Shown piece after piece: positions 40,375 through 45,760 of a stretch of DNA of 45,760 bases. Source of the stretch: Polaromonas sp. (GTDB taxonomy: Bacteria; Pseudomonadota; Gammaproteobacteria; Burkholderiales; Burkholderiaceae_C); contig JAKFXR010000010.1 in assembly GCA_021731285.1 (NCBI GenBank), forward strand, positions 1-45,760, read 5' to 3'. The translations under genes and the position numbers were made by a program. Positions within the stretch are counted from its first letter, which is position 1; every line of letters begins with the position of its first letter. Below the pieces are notes generated by a model. That model ran no database searches. It had not been told where the DNA came from and saw nothing but the letters and a program-made list of their open reading frames with translations.

Positions 40375-41106
40375 TCACCTGAACACCTCAGACTGCAAAG
40401 CCGTCAATTGAACGGCTAGCCACGGATTGGCCGGGCACTCTACGTGGTATCGAAGCTCCATAAAACGCCTGAGCAGATTCGGGTGCTGCATCAGCCTGGT
40501 GCAGTACAACTGCCGGAACATTTGATCCCGATCAGCGCCGAACACTGTCGAGCTAACGCACGACCACGCATACGCCAAGGTTTGCCAAGTCCAACCATCC
40601 CAAAGCAAGCTGTAAGGCGCCGTTGGGAGGAGCCAGCCAAATGCATCCTCGCAACCAGCAAGCTGGATGGTTTCAACTACAAAAGGTTCTGGGCTCCGCG
40701 CCATGAACCACGAACCGTCCAAGTCCCGACGATAGGTGATCCATGTTTCTTGCCCTTCATTGGACCGAAGGCAAACTTGGGCTCCAACCGGATCAAATGC
40801 TGCGATCACCTGACTTCCCATCAACTTGGGCTGCCAGCGCGGTCCTAGCCTGCTCGACAGGCGATCTGCTTCCTCATGGGAGCAGATCGTTACCGCAGCG
40901 ACCGCCGATGGCTGGCCTGCTTCCACTGACGATAGCGGCGGGCGACTGTACCGCAGTTGGGATCGAAGCACGATGGCTTGGTCCTCTGTCCATATGTCCA
41001 CCGCCCCAGAACATTGCAGCACGGCACCACCGGCTAAATGCATCGCCCTGCCGTCGTGCACCATTACGTGCTTGACCCTGGCGCCGATCAGATCTGTAGG
41101 CGTCAC
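40375..41106 (-). CDS. Unknown protein, partner of the 41108-41608 gene
   Basis: I do not recognise this 243-residue protein. It starts at a GTG at 41106, one base after the stop of the upstream gene; the longer frame to 41145 overlaps that gene and is less likely. It has no signal peptide or membrane segment. It is rich in tryptophan in its second half (WLLPTAPYSLLWDGWTWQTL) and ends in a helix-rich region. Its tight linkage to the 166-residue gene suggests a shared function. No family or catalytic motif can be named. Confidence 0.6.
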   Translation of the reverse strand: MTPTDLIGARVKHVMVHDGRAMHLAGGAVLQCSGAVDIWTEDQAIVLRSQLRYSRPPLSSVEAGQPSAVAAVTICSHEEADRLSSRLGPRWQPKLMGSQVIAAFDPVGAQVCLRSNEGQETWITYRRDLDGSWFMARSPEPFVVETIQLAGCEDAFGWLLPTAPYSLLWDGWTWQTLAYAWSCVSSTVFGADRDQMFRQLYCTRLMQHPNLLRRFMELRYHVECPANPWLAVQLTALQSEVFR

Positions 41107-41107
41107 C

Positions 41108-41608
41108 TTACTTACCTTTCGCCTGCGGCCGGGGAGTGACGTCAATATAGTAGGCGGGCTTGTACTTGGTTAGCGCTGTGGAGTAGTGGCCGTCGGGTTC
41201 GATCCAGTTGCCCACATCAATGATGTAACCCCAATCTGGAGAACCCTTCTGGCCAGGGACACGCACGAACACTACATGACGCCCCAGCTCAGTAATTTCG
41301 TCATAGTCCACGAGGAGAATACTTGCGTTGCCAAGTTCTGCGTAGGAGCTGAACTCCTTATATTTTGTGGCGACGAGACCCGCAAGATTGATAAGAATTG
41401 CTGCAATCTTGGATTCAAAAATGAAGTACGGCCCAACCGCCGGTACGCCGAGTTGCGCAGCCATCTTGTGGACATCGGTTAACGATTTTTGGCTGAGAGT
41501 CGCTATCGATGCAATGACGTCATCGCAGCGCTCTTCCATCGAAATTCTTTTGAGTGGGGATTCAAAGCCTTCTGGGAATGCGGTATTGACTGCTAGTTTT
41601 GATGCCAT
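41108..41608 (-). CDS. Unknown protein with possible papain-like Cys-His-Asp layout
   Basis: The 166-residue protein starts MASKLAVNTAFPEGFESPLK at 41608. A cysteine at the start of a helix (C28, in MEERCDDVIASIATLS), then H111 (GRHVVFVRV) and D131 (WGYIIDVGNW) in beta strands, is the order found in C39- and papain-like peptidases. I see no other family feature, so this is a hypothesis. A hydrophobic stretch (IAAILINLAGLVA, 68-80) lies in the middle. It precedes the unknown gene at 40375 by one base. The longer frame to 41680 has no ribosome-binding site. Confidence 0.55.
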   Translation of the reverse strand: MASKLAVNTAFPEGFESPLKRISMEERCDDVIASIATLSQKSLTDVHKMAAQLGVPAVGPYFIFESKIAAILINLAGLVATKYKEFSSYAELGNASILLVDYDEITELGRHVVFVRVPGQKGSPDWGYIIDVGNWIEPDGHYSTALTKYKPAYYIDVTPRPQAKGK

Positions 41609-41832
41609 GGTTCTTGCTCCTAGTTGAGTTGATAAAACAAGCGCCCATGCGGCAGCCACACCGGGATTGGTGGAATCCAAAAACTGAAGAGCGAAGGGAT
41701 TCGGGTCTGCGAAAGCGAGGGCTGGGCCTCAATTCACGTCTGGCTGCTGTGCGCTTGGTCAATCTGGCTGTTCGGCGTGCGAAACCGCGATTGACAGTTA
41801 AATTTTAGCCGCCTGCTTCAACTAGGGGGTGA

Positions 41833-42702
41833 TCAAATGACTTTGCCAGGCAGCGCATTTTGAGCGGAATATTCTTTGGGTTTATAGAGCGATTGAAAGT
41901 TTCCATTTGGAAGTTGCTCTTCTTTGAAGTCAACCAAGTCTTCAGCAGCAAGAAGAGCTTTCAGTGTCAGCGAACCATGTCTTTTCTTGAGATCAAGCAG
42001 CAAGCCAACATCGTTTTTTCCCAGCTCTTGACCCAAGAGCGCGAGGTAAGTCCAACCATCCGACCTTGCACGTGTACTAGCGACATCTTTCAAGAGATTT
42101 TCAATGGAGCGTGGTTTGTCTGGGAGCAAACCAAAATACTGTTTCCCCTCTTCCGACTGCAGGAATTCAGCGAATCGGCTCATTCCTTCTTGGAGGGAGC
42201 GCGAAAATGCCGCGAATTGATGGAATGTAGGTAGCGCTTTTTGGTACTGCTCTTCAAGGTATGCGTCCGCGTTTGAGAACACTTCAAGAGTGTCGGGTCG
42301 CATTCGATCAACAAAATGGTGGACCAAATTGTTTCGCTGCTCAACCAGCAGCGCCCAACTTCCCCGCAAAGACTCACGTGCCGGCTGGTCCATCTCACAC
42401 CTAAAACTGATAGCCATCCAGGGCTTGTCTAGTTGTGTTGGCTCCGTGGGATGTTCAGCGCCATCGGACAAAATATCTTCGACAAATTGTTCGACCAAGT
42501 GACCCAACATCTTTTTGGTGATCTTGCGTGCTCGTTCTTCTTTCGACAGCGCCAATTCATTCAAGGTGCCAGATGCCCTGGCATTGGCCAACACGAACTT
42601 TAGGTGGCCTTCAATCTGCTGGTACAGAAGGAGGTTGCGGCCAATCTTGCGCAATACGGCATCCTTGGCAATCGACTTCGCATGCTCGTTCTCATTGCTC
42701 AT
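41833..42702 (-). CDS. HEPN-like protein with C-terminal OST-HTH/LOTUS domain
   Basis: The 289-residue protein starts [20 protein letters not shown] at 42702 behind GAGGGA. The N-terminal two thirds are helical and contain [11 protein letters not shown], a HEPN-type R-x4-H motif (R123, H128) as in HEPN ribonucleases. The C-terminal part (about 206-276), with [18 protein letters not shown] and [11 protein letters not shown], has the pattern of OST-HTH/LOTUS domains, which bind RNA. The combination suggests an RNA-targeting protein, possibly a defence or stress ribonuclease; activity is not shown. The gene lies between tRNA-Ser and AT-rich unknown genes and has no linked antitoxin. Confidence 0.65.
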   Translation of the reverse strand: MSNENEHAKSIAKDAVLRKIGRNLLLYQQIEGHLKFVLANARASGTLNELALSKEERARKITKKMLGHLVEQFVEDILSDGAEHPTEPTQLDKPWMAISFRCEMDQPARESLRGSWALLVEQRNNLVHHFVDRMRPDTLEVFSNADAYLEEQYQKALPTFHQFAAFSRSLQEGMSRFAEFLQSEEGKQYFGLLPDKPRSIENLLKDVASTRARSDGWTYLALLGQELGKNDVGLLLDLKKRHGSLTLKALLAAEDLVDFKEEQLPNGNFQSLYKPKEYSAQNALPGKVI

Positions 42703-42731
42703 TTCATTCCCTCGCAAATGATTATGAGCAA

Positions 42732-42766
42732 AAAAAACGCCGCAAGCTTTCGCTGCGGCGTTTTTT
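42732..42766 (-). terminator. Terminator of the serS/tRNA-Ser transcript
   Basis: Arms AAAAAACGCCGCA (42732-42744) and TGCGGCGTTTTTT (42754-42766) with a nine-base loop, and T-runs on both strands. It follows tRNA-Ser and precedes the HEPN-like gene, all on the minus strand. Confidence 0.9.
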
Positions 42767-42843
42767 GGCTTTTGATAGTTGATTTGATGGCTGAAGAATG
42801 GTAAAGTAAAAAACTTTTATTAATCAACAACTTACAAGCATAA

Positions 42844-42932
<89 letters not shown>

Positions 42933-42952
42933 AGTGTGGAGCCGTGATTCTA

Positions 42953-44287
<1,335 letters not shown>

Positions 44288-45271
44288 TTAGGGTCCGGCA
44301 TGCAGGTCGCTGTCGAGCGCGTCCAGCGTGCTGCCGTCCAGCCGGAGGCCTTTGGGCAGCGGGAACTTGATGGTCTCTTCAATCCCGGCCATTTTTCGCA
44401 CCGACACCGCGCCCAGCGCCTTGATGCGGTCTATGACATGTTTAACCAGAATCTCCGGGGCCGACGCGCCTGCGGTCAGGCCCACGCGGCTTTTGCCTTC
44501 AAACCACTCCGGCTTCAATTCGCTGGCGTCGTCAACCATGTAGGACTCGGTGCCCAGCTTGACGGCCAGCTCGCGCAGGCGGTTGCTGTTGGAGCTGGTC
44601 GGGCTGCCGACCACAATCAAAATATCGACCTGCGGGCTCATCACCTTCACCGCATCCTGGCGGTTTTGCGTGGCGTAACAAATGTCCTGCTGCTTGGGCT
44701 CGCGCACGTTCGGGAAGCGCGCTTTGACTGCGGCGCTGATTTCTGCCGCGTCGTCCACGCTCAGGGTGGTCTGCGTCACCACGGCGAGTTTTTCCGTTTG
44801 TGCCGGGCTGATGCGCGCCACATCGGCCACGTCTTCCACCAGGTGGATGCCGCTATCAAGCTGGCCCATGGTGCCTTCCACTTCGGGGTGGCCCTTGTGG
44901 CCAATCATGATGAACTCGTAGCCTTCCTTGTTGAGCTTGGCCACCTCCACATGCACCTTGGTCACCAGCGGGCAGGTGGCGTCAAAGATCCGAAAGCCGC
45001 GCCGCTCGGCCTCGCGCTCGGTGGCTTTGCTGACACCGTGGGCGCTGAACACCAGCGTCGCGCCCGGGGGCACGTCGTCCAGGTCCTCAATAAAAATCGC
45101 GCCCTTGTCTTTGAGCTCGTTGACGACGTAGGTGTTGTGCACGATTTCATGACGCACATAAATCGGCGCGCCAAACTTGCCTATGGCGCGTTCGACGATT
45201 TCAATGGCGCGATCTACCCCGGCGCAAAAACCGCGCGGCTCGGCAAGAATGATTTCCTGGGGAACGGTCAT
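44288..45271 (-). CDS. ispH: 4-hydroxy-3-methylbut-2-enyl diphosphate reductase
   Basis: The 327-residue protein has the three conserved iron-sulfur cluster cysteines, C16 (PRGFCAGVD), C100 (DATCPLVTK) and C198 (QDICYATQ), plus the substrate histidines in SAHGV and [10 protein letters not shown]. The segment [12 protein letters not shown] is also present. IspH reduces HMBPP to IPP and DMAPP, the last step of the MEP isoprenoid pathway. Its start overlaps the fkpB stop by four bases (ATGA), an arrangement known from other proteobacteria. It lies 9 bases upstream of serS. Confidence 0.96.
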   Translation of the reverse strand: MTVPQEIILAEPRGFCAGVDRAIEIVERAIGKFGAPIYVRHEIVHNTYVVNELKDKGAIFIEDLDDVPPGATLVFSAHGVSKATEREAERRGFRIFDATCPLVTKVHVEVAKLNKEGYEFIMIGHKGHPEVEGTMGQLDSGIHLVEDVADVARISPAQTEKLAVVTQTTLSVDDAAEISAAVKARFPNVREPKQQDICYATQNRQDAVKVMSPQVDILIVVGSPTSSNSNRLRELAVKLGTESYMVDDASELKPEWFEGKSRVGLTAGASAPEILVKHVIDRIKALGAVSVRKMAGIEETIKFPLPKGLRLDGSTLDALDSDLHAGP

Positions 45272-45741
45272 AAAACACCAATCACCTGAACTTCAAACAC
45301 CACCGGCTGGCCCGCCAGCGGATGGTTGAAGTCAAACTGCACCGCGTCGCCCTCTGCCTTGACCTGCTGCACGCTGCCCGCGTACTGGCCCAGGCCGTCA
45401 GGCGTCGGAAACTGCACCACGTCGCCCACCTTGTAGCTTTCGTTGGGGTCGCCCAGTTCATTGAGCAGCTTGCGCGCCACCCACTGCAGCAAGTCCGGAT
45501 TGCGCTCGCCAAAGGCCTCGCCGGCAGGCAAGTCAAAACTTGTGCGCGCGCCCTCGGCCAGGCCCAGCAGGCGCTGCTCGATGGCCGGCGACAGCTCGCC
45601 CGTGCCCAGGCTCAGGGTGGCGGGCTTGCCATCAAAGGTGTTGATGATGTCAGCGCCGTCAGGGCCGGCCATGCGGTAGTGCAGGGTCAAAAATGAGCCT
45701 GGCTGGACAAGGACGGGGGCGGGTGTTTCCACGGTGGGCAT
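45268..45741 (-). CDS. fkpB: FKBP-type peptidyl-prolyl isomerase (SlpA/FkpB)
   Basis: From the ATG at 45741 the protein has 157 residues; an in-frame GTG at 45756 is an alternative, and the window edge lies four bases beyond. The segments [37 protein letters not shown] and [16 protein letters not shown] are characteristic of SlyD/SlpA-type FKBP isomerases, with an insert-in-flap domain between. It assists folding around prolines in the cytoplasm. It overlaps ispH by four bases. Confidence 0.9.
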   Translation of the reverse strand: MPTVETPAPVLVQPGSFLTLHYRMAGPDGADIINTFDGKPATLSLGTGELSPAIEQRLLGLAEGARTSFDLPAGEAFGERNPDLLQWVARKLLNELGDPNESYKVGDVVQFPTPDGLGQYAGSVQQVKAEGDAVQFDFNHPLAGQPVVFEVQVIGVL

Positions 45742-45760
45742 GAAGCTTTCGGCCACCCCT

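Overview
The window is chromosomal DNA of a high-GC betaproteobacterium, most likely a member of the Comamonadaceae (Polaromonas, Rhodoferax or Variovorax type). The reasons are the codon use, a Bug-type solute receptor gene, a Liv-type ABC operon joined to an acyl-CoA ligase, the RNase P RNA, and several families of short intergenic repeats that I associate from memory with that family. The taxonomic call is an inference; no database was searched.

Layout. Bases 1-9.6 kb are ordinary housekeeping and small metabolic genes: a 5'-truncated Nudix/metallo-beta-lactamase fusion, an NTF2-like protein, a LysR regulator divergent from a Bug receptor and a maleate-isomerase-like gene, rnpB (minus strand) with a readable promoter, an FAD oxidoreductase, htpX, a DUF3025 gene and pyrC. 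From 9.8 to 13.0 kb lies gltIJKL (minus strand, glutamate/aspartate ABC uptake), followed by a HypT-like LysR regulator, an ATM1-type ABC exporter and a YciA-type thioesterase.

Bases 16.7-35.9 kb form one large catabolic region that I read as an acyclic-terpenoid (Atu-like) or related branched acyl-CoA pathway. The left arm (minus) holds an enoyl-CoA hydratase and an AtuA protein split into two overlapping genes. The centre (plus) holds livHMGF, an acyl-CoA ligase and a Liv-type binding protein. The right arm (minus, led by a TetR gene) holds an SDR, a biotin-dependent carboxylase beta subunit, an AtuD-like acyl-CoA dehydrogenase, an enoyl-CoA hydratase, the biotin carboxylase alpha subunit, a second acyl-CoA dehydrogenase and a thioesterase. 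Two matching operator-like palindromes (13-base arms, 2-base spacer), one just upstream of the TetR gene and one in the divergent atuA/livH promoter region, argue that the TetR protein controls both arms. The proposed flow is import of a branched organic acid by the Liv transporter, activation by the ligase, dehydrogenation, carboxylation, hydration and cleavage.

Bases 36.0-42.8 kb are accessory: a flavin-reductase-like gene, the C-terminal remnant of an ECF sigma factor cut by an IS21-family element (istA/istB, 37227-39772), then an AT-richer segment with a truncated secreted protein, an XRE regulator with operator-like repeats, two unknown genes (one with a possible Cys-His-Asp triad) and a protein combining a HEPN-like R-x4-H motif with a C-terminal OST-HTH/LOTUS domain. 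This segment ends at a tRNA-Ser(CGA) gene. Bases 42.95-45.76 kb return to core genes: serS, ispH and fkpB.

Superimposed on the genes are at least four families of small repeats, several of which lie inside coding sequence and remain in frame. The most interesting points are the operator pair that ties the terpenoid cluster together, the HEPN-LOTUS protein in the tRNA-flanked accessory segment, and the repeat elements that have become protein-coding.
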